In this document: positions 23,297 through 31,623 of the stretch, piece by piece
How positions within the stretch are numbered: the stretch's first letter is position 1
Layout of the letters: every line of letters starts with the position of its first letter
DNA from: Hylemonella sp. UBA6679
Lineage (GTDB): Bacteria; Pseudomonadota; Gammaproteobacteria; Burkholderiales; Burkholderiaceae_C
Assembly: GCA_002454975.1 (NCBI GenBank)
Contig: DKJZ01000078.1
Span: forward strand, 1-47,379
Direction of reading: 5' to 3'
Length of the DNA: 47,379 nucleotides
Translations under genes and position numbers: made by a program
Notes under the pieces: model-generated
Databases searched by the model: none
What the model saw: the letters and a program-made list of their open reading frames with translations, nothing else
What the model was told of the DNA's origin: nothing

Positions 23297-23920
23297 ATGC
23301 AACCTGTGATTGATGCCACCGTTTACATCGTCGATGACGACACCGGCGTGCGCGAAGCGCTGGCCTGGCTGCTGCGTTCACGTCGATTGCCGTGCCAAAG
23401 CTTTGAGAGCGGCGAGGCCTTTTTGGCCCACATTGCCCATGGCTTGAGCGACCAGCCCGCTTGTTTGTTGCTCGATGTGCGCATGCCCGGCATGAGCGGC
23501 CTGACCTTGTTTGACCACCTGGTGGAGCGCGGCTTGCACCAAAGCATGCCGGTGATTTTTCTCACAGGCCACGCCGATGTGCCCACCGCGGTGGATGCGG
23601 TCAAACGCGGCGCCTTTGATTTTTGCGAAAAACCTTTTTCTGACAACGCCTTGGTCGACCGGATTGAGACCGCGCTGTCGCAATCCTCAGCCTTGGCCGA
23701 TGAGCGCTTGGCCGTCAAGCGCCTGCGTTCGCGCTTGGAAGAGCTCACCGAGCGTGAGCGCGATGTCATGCGCTTGGTGGTGGATGGCTTGCCCAACAAA
23801 CGCATTGCCGACCAGCTCGACATCAGCGTACGTACCGTCGAGGTTCACCGTGCCCGGGTGTTTGACAAGATGGAAGTGAAGTCAGCCGTTGAGCTGGCCA
23901 ACATGCTACGAAAAATGTAG
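23297..23920 (+). CDS. FixJ/TtrR-type response regulator
   Basis: A 207-residue regulator: receiver domain (about 8-125) with acidic pocket VDDD (13-15), phospho-acceptor Asp60 in LLLDVRMPGMSG, Thr90 and Lys112, then a LuxR-type helix-turn-helix (about 143-205: LTERERDVMRLVVDGLPNKRIADQLDISVRTVEVHRARVFDKM). It is the obvious partner of the kinase that ends nine bases upstream. It should activate transcription when phosphorylated; targets are not evident. Downstream lies a convergent small membrane-protein gene. Confidence 0.93.
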   Translation: MQPVIDATVYIVDDDTGVREALAWLLRSRRLPCQSFESGEAFLAHIAHGLSDQPACLLLDVRMPGMSGLTLFDHLVERGLHQSMPVIFLTGHADVPTAVDAVKRGAFDFCEKPFSDNALVDRIETALSQSSALADERLAVKRLRSRLEELTERERDVMRLVVDGLPNKRIADQLDISVRTVEVHRARVFDKMEVKSAVELANMLRKM

Positions 23921-23937
23921 CGCCAACGCTATGTGCA

Positions 23938-24117
23938 TCAAGGCTTAGTGCCTGTTTTGCCTTGTGATTTGTCAGCTTTGTCTTTGTTGGTGCTGATGGC
24001 TTCGCGCTCGTCTGGGGGCGGCAACTCGCCTTGTTTGCGGCCAGAAAACATGGTCCACCACACGATCAACACCAACAGCAGCAAAGCACCCAGCGCTTCG
24101 AGCAAAATCAAGCCCAT
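23938..24117 (-). CDS. 59-residue single-helix membrane protein, unknown
   Basis: The minus strand encodes MGLILLEALGALLLLVLIVWWTMF, one hydrophobic helix, followed by a polar, charged tail (SGRKQGELPPPDE..., lysine-rich C-terminus). A good Shine-Dalgarno (AGGGGGG) lies just before the ATG, within the first codons of the opposite mltA gene. The start codons of the two genes overlap in the sequence CATG (24115-24118). No family is recognised. The good ribosome site and membrane-protein composition favour a real gene, and similar short proteins are often found beside mltA in this family as far as I recall. Confidence 0.55.
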   Translation of the reverse strand: MGLILLEALGALLLLVLIVWWTMFSGRKQGELPPPDEREAISTNKDKADKSQGKTGTKP

Positions 24118-25273
24118 GATCCCCCCTTTGTATTGGCTCGCCCAAGCCCTCATTGTAGGAATGCTGGCCGCCTGCGCCTCGCCGCCGCCACATACCCCTC
24201 GGGCCCCGCAAGTCAGCCGCGAGGCAGCACCCGCCCCGCCAGTGGCCTTGGTGGCACCCGACCTGCCCGCAGCGCCTGCGACCCGGCTGCAAACCCGCAG
24301 CCGCTGGACGGCCGTGGCCTGGTCAGCCCTGCCCGGTTTTGACAACGACAGCCTGCACGAAGCCTGGAACGCCTGGCTCAAAAGCTGCGAACGCCCCGGC
24401 CCGCACTTTGGCGCTGTGTGCAAAGAGGTGCGCCAGCTCAGCATGGCCAGCCCCGAGGCACAGCGCGATTGGATGGTCTCGCGCCTGCAGCCTTACAGCG
24501 TCACCTCGCTGGAGGGCAGCGCCGACGGCTTGCTCACCGCCTACTACGAGCCCATGCTCGAGGCCTCGCGCCAGCGCACCCGCGAGTTTTCTGTGCCCAT
24601 CTACCAGCTCCCCGCTGGTTTTACGCAGCGCAAGCCCTGGTACACCCGCCAGGAGATGGACACCCTGCCCGCTGCTCAAGCCGCTCTGCGCGGGCGCGAA
24701 ATTGCCTACCTCAGCAACCCCATCGACGTGCTGGCGCTGCACATCCAAGGCTCAGGGCGTTTGCGTGTGACCGAGCCCAGCGGTGAACAAAAAACCATCC
24801 GCGTGGCGTTTGCTGGCACCAACGACCAGCCCTACAAAAGCGTGGGCCGCTGGCTGCTCGACCAGGGCTTGGTGCGCGACGCCACCTGGCCGGGCATCAA
24901 AGCGTGGCTGGTGCAAAACCCGCAGCGTACCCAAGAGCTGTTGTGGCGTAACCCGCGCTACGTGTTTTTCAAAGAAGAGGCGCTGGGCAGTTTTGACGCC
25001 GCCTTTGGCCCGCGCGGCGCCCAAGGCGTGCCCCTGACGCCGGGCCGCTCCATTGCGGTGGACCCGCAAAGCATTCCCTACGGCACGCCGGTGTGGTTGA
25101 CCTCCAGTGGCCCGCAAACCAAGCTGCAAAAGCTCGTGCTCGCCCAAGACACCGGCAGCGCCATTGTGGGCGCGGTGCGCGCCGACTACTTTGTGGGTTG
25201 GGGCGAACAGGCCGGTGAACTCGCTGGCCGTATGAAGCAGCCGCTGCAACTTTGGGCTTTGTGGCCCAAATGA
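24116..25273 (+). CDS. mltA: Membrane-bound lytic murein transglycosylase A
   Basis: A 385-residue lipoprotein transglycosylase that cleaves peptidoglycan to 1,6-anhydro-muropeptides at the outer membrane. The N-terminus has a hydrophobic stretch and a lipobox LAAC. Family landmarks are LLTAYYEPMLEAS, LALHIQGSGRLRV, VAFAGTNDQPYKSVGR, and the C-terminal 3D domain with LAQDTGSAIVGAVRADYFVGWG carrying the catalytic Asp. With start 24116 the signal peptide lacks basic residues; an in-frame ATG at 24050 would add KIKP before the hydrophobic core but would overlap the opposite small gene more deeply. The true start is therefore unsettled. Confidence 0.93.
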   Translation: MIPPLYWLAQALIVGMLAACASPPPHTPRAPQVSREAAPAPPVALVAPDLPAAPATRLQTRSRWTAVAWSALPGFDNDSLHEAWNAWLKSCERPGPHFGAVCKEVRQLSMASPEAQRDWMVSRLQPYSVTSLEGSADGLLTAYYEPMLEASRQRTREFSVPIYQLPAGFTQRKPWYTRQEMDTLPAAQAALRGREIAYLSNPIDVLALHIQGSGRLRVTEPSGEQKTIRVAFAGTNDQPYKSVGRWLLDQGLVRDATWPGIKAWLVQNPQRTQELLWRNPRYVFFKEEALGSFDAAFGPRGAQGVPLTPGRSIAVDPQSIPYGTPVWLTSSGPQTKLQKLVLAQDTGSAIVGAVRADYFVGWGEQAGELAGRMKQPLQLWALWPK

Positions 25274-25304
25274 AAAAGGCGAACTGAAGGGTCTTCAGTT
25301 CGCC
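25271..25304 (-). terminator. Terminator of phoX (minus strand)
   Basis: GGCGAACTGAAG (25278-25289) and CTTCAGTTCGCC (25293-25304) form a perfect 12-bp stem with a 3-nt loop. On the minus strand it is followed by TTTTTCATTT, so it ends phoX transcription; on the plus strand it may also protect the mltA 3' end. A second hairpin, AGCAGCCT/AGGCTGCT (25310-25317/25322-25329), lies beside it. Confidence 0.85.
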
Positions 25305-25355
25305 GTTCAAGCAGCCTGGTTAGGCTGCTGGTTCCACTCAGTCTCCACTCAGTCC

Positions 25356-27665
25356 TTACAGACCGATTTTGCCGCCATCGTTTTTGGTGATGACAATCGT
25401 TGCCGAGCGTGGGCGACCTGCCACACCGTAAGCCGCGACCCCACCACCATTGCCTGGCCACTGGCTCTCAAAAGTGTAGTTGGCGTTGTTCCCCAGGGCT
25501 GCTGTGTTTTCACCTGGGTGCTGGATGTTGACCAACAAGGCCTTGCCGTCAGCAGTTTCGGTCAGACCAGTGATCTCTGCACCCTTGGGGCCCACCAGGA
25601 AGCGACGCAGACGTGACTCGCCCAACAAACCACCCACAAACGTGTTGGTGGTGCCGGTGGTGGTGGTGCCACTGACAGTGAGTTTGTTGTTCACGGTGAA
25701 AGTGCCGCCATCACCTACAGAGCCAGGTACGGCTGCGAGCAGCATGCAGTTGGTCTCGTCGGTGAATGCGCCGTCATCGGTTTGAATCCACAGCAAGCCT
25801 GTGCTCTTGCTGAACCACAAACCGTCTGGCGACGACAGGCTGTTGCTGGCTTTGAGGCCAGAGATGTTCACATCCGCCACCGAGTCTTCCTCGGCGCCAA
25901 ACAAGAAGATGTCCCACTTGAAGGAGGTGGCGGTTGACAAGCTACCTGTTTCAGCAAAACGGATGATGTGACCGTTGGGGTTGCCTGAGCTCATTTTTCC
26001 GTCAGGGTCGTTGTAAGAGCGGGGGTTGGCAGCGTCTGCGGTCGCAGGGGTGCGGTTGGTGCTGTTGTTGTTGGTCAGGGCAAAGTACACCTCACCGTTG
26101 CTGTAGTTCACAGCGCCCCACTCAGGGCGGTCCATTTTGGTGGCGCCCACCGCATCGGCAGCCAAGCGGGTGTGCACCAACACATCGGCCTGGTTGGCAA
26201 AGGTGAAACCGTCTTTGTTGTAGCTGCTGATGCGGCTGTCCATCACGGTCAGCTCAATCCACTGGCCCGTGCCGTCGTTGTTGAACTTGGCCACGTACAG
26301 CTTACCCTCGTCGAGGTACGCATCGCCTACAGCCATGCCGCCACCGACATCGCTGGATTCCCAGGTTTTGGTGGTGACAAATTTGTAGATGTACTCGTTG
26401 CGGCTGTCGCAACCCATGTAAAACGCCAGAGGGCGACCCACCACAGGCACGCTGCACACGGCAGCTTCATGTGCAAATCGGCCCATGGCGGTGCGTTTGG
26501 CTGGTTTGCGATCACCCGATGTGGGGTCAATTTCCACCACATAGCCAAATGTGTGCGGCTCGTTGCGGAAGTCATTGGCAGCACTGGCACCATTGGCGCC
26601 GATGTTCCAGCGCGAGAAGCGGCCAAAAGTAGTGACATTCCCGTTGACGACGTCGTCGTCTAAATCTGTGACGGTGAACCAGCCTTGGCTGTTGGTGTTA
26701 CCGCCAGCTGTATACGCTGTGCGCGTCAAGCCATATCTGGCTCGCGAAGCCACAGTTTTCGCGTCCGGTGCGGTGCTGCCTGTAGGCATGTTGAAGTAAA
26801 CGTTCCAGTTTTCTTCACAAGCCAGGTACGTGCCCCAGGGGGTTTTGCCATGACCGCAGTTGTTCAAGGTGCCGCGCGAGGTGGCACCGGTGGTGTCAAA
26901 TTTCGTCACCATCTGGGCTTTGATGTTGTTCAGCTGCGCGGCAGGCCCTTTGATGTCCACCACGGTTTGCGGGTTAACGCGACGGTTTAAATTGGATGTG
27001 GCGTTGTAACCCGTGGGCAAACCGTTTTCGAGTGTGAGCTCAACAACTGACACCCCGTGCAGGTTCATTTCTTTGAGCGCCTCGGCACCCGGGCGAATGC
27101 CTTTGTCCCAGGAGCCAAACTGGTCAAACTTCTTTTTATTCACGCCACCCGATGTCTGGCCATTGGGGTGCAAGAAGTGTGCGTCTGCAGAGCTCTCGTG
27201 GTTCACCACGAGCACGGCACGGGTGGTCGCCGTTGCTGAGTACTTGCCGTTGGCATCAATGTAATAAATGTCCATGCCGTCGTGGTGATCGCCCACGCGT
27301 AGGCTCCAATCGTCAGATTCTGTGCCCACGTTGCTGTAAGCAGCTGCGCCCGCGGCCAACGTGTCGCCAGTGGCATGGATGACCTTGGCTGTGTAGCCTG
27401 CAGGCACCACGACCTGGTCCAGCACGCTTTTGGCCGTGGCTGTGAAAGCCAGGGTGTTCGAGCTTGCCAAGGTGGGCAAGCCGGCTGCAGCGGCAGTTGA
27501 GCCACCGCCACAACCTGGCAGCATGGGCAGGCCCATCATGGCGGCCAAACCAAAGCCACCGCGCAAAATTTGCCGGCGGTTAGGGCCTTGTTTGGCCTGG
27601 CTCAAAATCTCTTGAAAATGAACGTTGTCTGACGTGTTGTCAGAAGAATCAAATGCATGCGACAT
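25356..27665 (-). CDS. phoX: PhoX-family alkaline phosphatase (DUF839), Tat-exported
   Basis: A 769-residue protein of the PhoX family, Ca2+-dependent phosphomonoesterases that release phosphate from organic esters in the periplasm. The N-terminus has a Tat motif (Arg30-Arg31 in NRRQILRGGFG) and a lipobox-like LPGC ending at Cys52, so it may be a Tat lipoprotein. Landmarks include VLVVNHESSADAHFLHPNG, CGHGKTPWGTYLACEENWN, GRFAHEAAVC and SSPDGLWFSKSTGLLWIQTDD, all typical of the beta-propeller. The start at 27665 follows AAGGAG; the frame extends to 27761 without support. A candidate Pho box lies upstream on the correct strand. Confidence 0.9.
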   Translation of the reverse strand: MSHAFDSSDNTSDNVHFQEILSQAKQGPNRRQILRGGFGLAAMMGLPMLPGCGGGSTAAAAGLPTLASSNTLAFTATAKSVLDQVVVPAGYTAKVIHATGDTLAAGAAAYSNVGTESDDWSLRVGDHHDGMDIYYIDANGKYSATATTRAVLVVNHESSADAHFLHPNGQTSGGVNKKKFDQFGSWDKGIRPGAEALKEMNLHGVSVVELTLENGLPTGYNATSNLNRRVNPQTVVDIKGPAAQLNNIKAQMVTKFDTTGATSRGTLNNCGHGKTPWGTYLACEENWNVYFNMPTGSTAPDAKTVASRARYGLTRTAYTAGGNTNSQGWFTVTDLDDDVVNGNVTTFGRFSRWNIGANGASAANDFRNEPHTFGYVVEIDPTSGDRKPAKRTAMGRFAHEAAVCSVPVVGRPLAFYMGCDSRNEYIYKFVTTKTWESSDVGGGMAVGDAYLDEGKLYVAKFNNDGTGQWIELTVMDSRISSYNKDGFTFANQADVLVHTRLAADAVGATKMDRPEWGAVNYSNGEVYFALTNNNSTNRTPATADAANPRSYNDPDGKMSSGNPNGHIIRFAETGSLSTATSFKWDIFLFGAEEDSVADVNISGLKASNSLSSPDGLWFSKSTGLLWIQTDDGAFTDETNCMLLAAVPGSVGDGGTFTVNNKLTVSGTTTTGTTNTFVGGLLGESRLRRFLVGPKGAEITGLTETADGKALLVNIQHPGENTAALGNNANYTFESQWPGNGGGVAAYGVAGRPRSATIVITKNDGGKIGL

Positions 27666-27708
27666 GAAAAACTCCTTGCTAAAGACCCAGGCATCTTCGA
27701 TTTCGTTC

Positions 27709-27726
27709 ATGACAAAGCGATGAAAG
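27709..27726 (-). promoter_or_regulatory. Candidate Pho box for phoX
   Basis: On the minus strand CTTTCAT-N4-TTGTCAT: each half matches 6 of 7 bases of the PhoB repeat CTGTCAT, with the required 11-bp period. It lies about 45 bp before the phoX ATG. PhoX genes are classic PhoB targets under phosphate starvation. No convincing -10 was found between it and the start. Confidence 0.5.
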
Positions 27727-27748
27727 CTAAGACAGAAAATTTCAAGTC

Positions 27749-27766
27749 TTGTCATTCGCATGTCAT
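27749..27766 (+). promoter_or_regulatory. Second Pho-box-like repeat, opposite orientation
   Basis: TTGTCAT-N4-ATGTCAT, again 6 of 7 in both halves with 11-bp period, but reading toward the indolepyruvate oxidoreductase gene 125 bp away. It could be an upstream PhoB site for the divergent region or chance. Confidence 0.3.
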
Positions 27767-27819
27767 CCTTATCAAGCAGTAGGCAGGCGCTGTTTTTTTG
27801 ACGACTTGACAGCTCACGA

Positions 27820-27841
27820 CAGATCTACACTGCAAGATCTG
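27820..27841. promoter_or_regulatory. Operator-like inverted repeat before the indolepyruvate oxidoreductase
   Basis: CAGATCT (27820-27826) and AGATCTG (27835-27841) are perfect reverse complements with an 8-bp spacer, 50 bp upstream of the ATG. The geometry suits a dimeric regulator (Lrp, MarR or TetR type), but none is encoded beside it. Confidence 0.4.
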
Positions 27842-27890
27842 ATAAAACTTCAGTCAGACCAACGTCACCACGATGTGACAGGAGACACGC

Positions 27891-30800
27891 ATGAACGCCC
27901 CCTTTAACCGCGAGTTGCCCGAGCACATCCGCCGCGCGCTCGAGACGGTCACCTTGGATGACAAGTACAGCCTCGATGTGGGCCGCGCTTTCATGAGTGG
28001 CGTGCAGGCCTTGGTCAAGCTGCCCATGTTGCAGCGCCAGCGCGATGCTTTGCAGGGCAAGAACACCGCCGGCTTCATCAGCGGTTACCGCGGCTCGCCG
28101 CTGGGCAGTTATGACCAGGCTTTGTGGAAAGCCGCGCCGCACCTCAAAGCACAAAACATCGTCTTCCAACCGGGCGTGAACGAAGAGCTGGCCGCCACCG
28201 CTTTGTGGGGCACGCAGCAACTGGGTTTTGCGCCCAAGGGCTCGAACAAGTTCGACGGTGTGTTTGGCATTTGGTACGGCAAAGGCCCAGGTGTGGACCG
28301 TTGCTCGGACGTGTTCAAGCACGCCAACATGGCGGGCACCACGCCTTGGGGCGGTGTGCTGGCCGTGGCCGGTGACGACCATGTGGCCAAGAGCTCGACT
28401 GCCGCACACCAGAGCGACCACATCTTCAAAGCTTGTGGCTTGCCGGTGTTCTTCCCCGCCTCGGTGCAAGACATTCTGGACATGGGCTTGCACGCCATTG
28501 CCATGAGCCGCTTTTCGGGCGTGTGGGCGGGCATGAAGACCATCCAGGAAATTGTGGAGTCCAGCGCCACCGCGTTGATTGACCCCGAGCGCGTGAACAT
28601 CGTGGTGCCCGATTTCGCCATGCCACCAGGTGGCGTGCACATCCGCTGGCCCGATGCCGCGCTGGACCAAGAGGCGCGCTTGTTCGACCACAAGTGGTAT
28701 GCCGCACTCGCCTACATCCGCGCCAACAAACTCAACCACAACGTGATTGCTACAGCCAACGACCGCTTTGGCCTCATGGCCAGCGGCAAGGCGTTCAACG
28801 ACACCCGTCAAGCCCTGCATGACTTGGGGCTGGACGACGCCACGTGCAAGCGCCTGGGCATCCGCCTGCACAAGGTGGGCGTGGTGTGGCCGCTCGAAGC
28901 GCAAAGCACACGTGAATTTGCTGCGGGTCTGCGCGAGATTTTGGTGGTGGAAGAAAAGCGCCAGGTCATCGAGTACCAACTCAAAGAAGAGCTTTACAAC
29001 TGGCGCGACGACGTGCGTCCGCATGTGCTGGGCAAGTTCGACGAGATCGACGCGCCCGATGGTCACTACCCCGGCGGTGAATGGAGCATGCCCAACCCCA
29101 GCAGCAACACCTTGCTGCGTGCCAATGCCGATTTAACGCCGGCCATCATCGCCCGCGCCATTGCCAAGCGCTTGACCAAGCTGGGTGTGGACGCCGACAC
29201 CCAAGCGCGCATGGACGCGCACATCGCGCTGCTCAACGCCAAAGAGCAAAGCCTGCAGGTCCTCGAGGTCAAAGCCGACCGCCAGCCCTGGTTTTGCTCG
29301 GGCTGCCCGCACAACACCAGCACCCGCGTGCCTGAAGGTTCGCGCGCCATGGCGGGCATTGGTTGCCATTTCATGTCGATTTGGATGGACCGCGCCACCG
29401 TGGGCTTCACGCAAATGGGCGGCGAGGGCGTGCCGTGGGTGGGCCAGCAACCGTTTTCCAACGAGCCGCATGTGTTTGCCAACATTGGCGACGGCACCTA
29501 CTTTCACAGTGGCTTGCTGGCGATTCGCCAAAGCATTGCTGCGGGCGTGAACATCACTTACAAGGTGCTGTATAACGACGCGGTGGCCATGACCGGCGGC
29601 CAGCAAATCGGCGAGCGCAGCGAAGGTCACAGCGTGGTTCAGATCGCGCAAAGCTTGCGTGCCGAAGGCGCCAAGCGCATCACCATCGTGACCGACGAGC
29701 CCGAGAAATACAGCCATGTCGGCCGCAACGGCGAGCCTGGCGGCACACTGGGTTTGCCCGAAGGCGTGGCCATTGAGCACCGCGACGAGTTGGACCGCAT
29801 CCAGCGCGAGATGCGCGAGCTCAAGGGCTGCACCGTCATCATTTACGACCAAACTTGCGCCACTGAAAAACGCCGTCGCCGCAAGCGCGGCACCCTGGTG
29901 GACCCTGCGGTGCGTGTGGTCATCAACGAGGCGGTGTGCGAGGGCTGCGGCGACTGCAGCACCCAAAGCAATTGCTTGAGCGTGGAGCCCCTGGAGACCG
30001 AGTTTGGCCGTAAGCGCACCATCAACCAAAGCAGCTGCAACAAAGACACCAGCTGCCTCAAAGGCTTTTGCCCCAGCTTCGTGACCGTCGAAGGCGGCCA
30101 GCTGAAAAAAGCCAAGAAAGACGCGACCTCCAGCGCCTCACCGTTTGATGACAGCGTGTTTGGTGAGGCGCTTGCTCAGCCCATGATGCCAAGCCTGAGC
30201 GCTGCGGGCGCTTACGGCATTGTGGTGGCCGGTGTGGGTGGCACAGGGGTGATCACCATTGGCCAGTTGCTGGGCATGGCTGCGCACATTGAGGGCAAGG
30301 GCATCGTCACGCAAGATGCGGCGGGCCTGGCGCAAAAGGGCGGCGCCACCTGGAGCCACGTGCTCTTGGCGGCCAGCCAAGACCAGATCAGCACCACCCG
30401 CGTGGCCATGGCCGCAGCGGACTTGATCATCGGCTGCGACCCGATCGTGACCGCCGGCAAAGAAACCACGCTGCGCATGCGCGCAGGGCGCACCCGTGTG
30501 GCCCTCAATGCGCACAGCACCCCGACTGCTGCATTTGTGAAAAACGCCAACTGGCAAAACCCGGCGGAGAACTGCGTCAAAGACGTTGCACAAGCCGTGG
30601 GCGATGAGGGTGTGGGCGCGTTTGACGCGGATTTGCTGGCGGTGCAGTTCATGGGCGACAGCCTCTACACCAACCCCTTGTTGCTGGGCTATGCCTGGCA
30701 GCGCGGTTGGCTGCCGCTGGAAGAAGCGTCTTTGCTGCGCGCCATGGAGCTCAACGAGGTGGCGGTGGAGAAAAACAAAACTGCTTTCGCTTGGGGCCGC

Positions 30801-31514
30801 CGAGCTGCACAAAATCTGGCGAAGGTGCTATCAATTGTGGAGCTGGCCCAGCCTGCGCAAGTTGTGCAATTCAAGCCGCGTGAGACCCTGGATGGCCTCT
30901 TGGCCCGCCGCGTGGCCTACCTCACCGACTACCAAAACGCGGCCTACGCCAAAAGTTACGCCGATTTTGTGGCCCATGTGCGCAGCGTTGAGGCCCCCTT
31001 GGGCAAACACACCCTGAGCGAGACCGTGGCGCGCTACCTCTTCAAGCTCATGGCCTACAAAGACGAGTACGAGGTGGCCCGCTTGCACACCGATCCGGCG
31101 TTCTTGCAGCGCATCAACGACCAGTTTGAGGGCAACTTCAAGGTGCACCACCACCTGGCCCCGCCGCTATTGTCCAAGCGCAACGCGCAGGGCGAGCTGG
31201 TCAAGCAAAAGTTTGGCCCAGCCATACAAGCCGCATTCAAGGTGCTCAAGCACTTCAAAGGGCTGCGCGGCACGGCCTTTGACCTCTTTGGCTACACCGA
31301 AGAGCGCCGCACCGAGCGTGCCCTGGTGGACGAGTACCGCACCCTGGTGGCAGGCCTGTTGCCCCACCTCAACGACAGCAACCACGCCCAGGCCTTGGCC
31401 CTGGCGGCCTTGCCCGAGGGCATACGGGGGTACGGGCACGTCAAAGCCCGGCACCTGGCCCAGGTGCGCCAGCGTTGGCAGACCCTGCTGGGCGAGTGGT
31501 CAGCCCAGGCCTGA
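27891..31514 (+). CDS. Indolepyruvate ferredoxin oxidoreductase, fused form
   Basis: A 1207-residue fusion of the alpha- and beta-type subunits. It oxidatively decarboxylates aryl (or branched) 2-oxoacids to acyl-CoA, passing electrons to ferredoxin. Landmarks: GFISGYRGSPLGSYD near the N-terminus, the TPP region GIGCHFMSIWMDR...QMGGEG and NIGDGTYFHSG, NDAVAMTGGQQ, a cysteine-rich Fe-S segment (Cys683, 686, 689, 695, 716, 722, 727), and the gamma-type domain beginning AYGIVVAGVGGTGVITIGQLL with QDAAGLAQKGGATWSHV. Length fits the proteobacterial fused family (about 1150-1200). CAGGAG precedes the ATG. It replaces the queA-tgt genes that often stand upstream of yajC. A dispersed repeat copy lies in frame at 30826-30844. 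Confidence 0.93.
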   Translation: MNAPFNRELPEHIRRALETVTLDDKYSLDVGRAFMSGVQALVKLPMLQRQRDALQGKNTAGFISGYRGSPLGSYDQALWKAAPHLKAQNIVFQPGVNEELAATALWGTQQLGFAPKGSNKFDGVFGIWYGKGPGVDRCSDVFKHANMAGTTPWGGVLAVAGDDHVAKSSTAAHQSDHIFKACGLPVFFPASVQDILDMGLHAIAMSRFSGVWAGMKTIQEIVESSATALIDPERVNIVVPDFAMPPGGVHIRWPDAALDQEARLFDHKWYAALAYIRANKLNHNVIATANDRFGLMASGKAFNDTRQALHDLGLDDATCKRLGIRLHKVGVVWPLEAQSTREFAAGLREILVVEEKRQVIEYQLKEELYNWRDDVRPHVLGKFDEIDAPDGHYPGGEWSMPNPSSNTLLRANADLTPAIIARAIAKRLTKLGVDADTQARMDAHIALLNAKEQSLQVLEVKADRQPWFCSGCPHNTSTRVPEGSRAMAGIGCHFMSIWMDRATVGFTQMGGEGVPWVGQQPFSNEPHVFANIGDGTYFHSGLLAIRQSIAAGVNITYKVLYNDAVAMTGGQQIGERSEGHSVVQIAQSLRAEGAKRITIVTDEPEKYSHVGRNGEPGGTLGLPEGVAIEHRDELDRIQREMRELKGCTVIIYDQTCATEKRRRRKRGTLVDPAVRVVINEAVCEGCGDCSTQSNCLSVEPLETEFGRKRTINQSSCNKDTSCLKGFCPSFVTVEGGQLKKAKKDATSSASPFDDSVFGEALAQPMMPSLSAAGAYGIVVAGVGGTGVITIGQLLGMAAHIEGKGIVTQDAAGLAQKGGATWSHVLLAASQDQISTTRVAMAAADLIIGCDPIVTAGKETTLRMRAGRTRVALNAHSTPTAAFVKNANWQNPAENCVKDVAQAVGDEGVGAFDADLLAVQFMGDSLYTNPLLLGYAWQRGWLPLEEASLLRAMELNEVAVEKNKTAFAWGRRAAQNLAKVLSIVELAQPAQVVQFKPRETLDGLLARRVAYLTDYQNAAYAKSYADFVAHVRSVEAPLGKHTLSETVARYLFKLMAYKDEYEVARLHTDPAFLQRINDQFEGNFKVHHHLAPPLLSKRNAQGELVKQKFGPAIQAAFKVLKHFKGLRGTAFDLFGYTEERRTERALVDEYRTLVAGLLPHLNDSNHAQALALAALPEGIRGYGHVKARHLAQVRQRWQTLLGEWSAQA
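30826..30844 (+). repeat. Dispersed palindromic repeat, copy 2 (inside the oxidoreductase gene)
   Basis: TGCTA-N9-GAGCT, one mismatch to the TGCTA-N9-TAGCT pattern of the other two copies with identical spacing. It encodes VLSIVEL in a locally AT-rich patch near the joint between the gamma-type domain and the C-terminal DUF. Confidence 0.35.
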
Positions 31515-31534
31515 GCGCTTGCCTGCCCCCGCAT

Positions 31535-31607
31535 ACAATGCCCGCTAGCCTGCCGTTGACGCAGGCCGGTTAGCGGCTGGCCAGCACCCGTTCTGGCGGC
31601 TATTTAT
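31535..31607 (+). promoter_or_regulatory. Putative promoter and structured leader of yajC-secDF
   Basis: A good -10 (TACAAT, 31535-31540) has only a weak -35 upstream. The leader then holds a long stem (CGCTA 31544-31548 with TAGCG 31572-31576, inside it GCCTGC/GCAGGC 31549-31554/31562-31567) and a second hairpin (GCCAG 31581-31585 with CTGGC 31594-31598) followed by a T-rich run just before the ribosome site. It resembles a terminator or attenuator. Confidence 0.4.
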
Positions 31608-31623
31608 TTTTTTGGAGTTCAAC

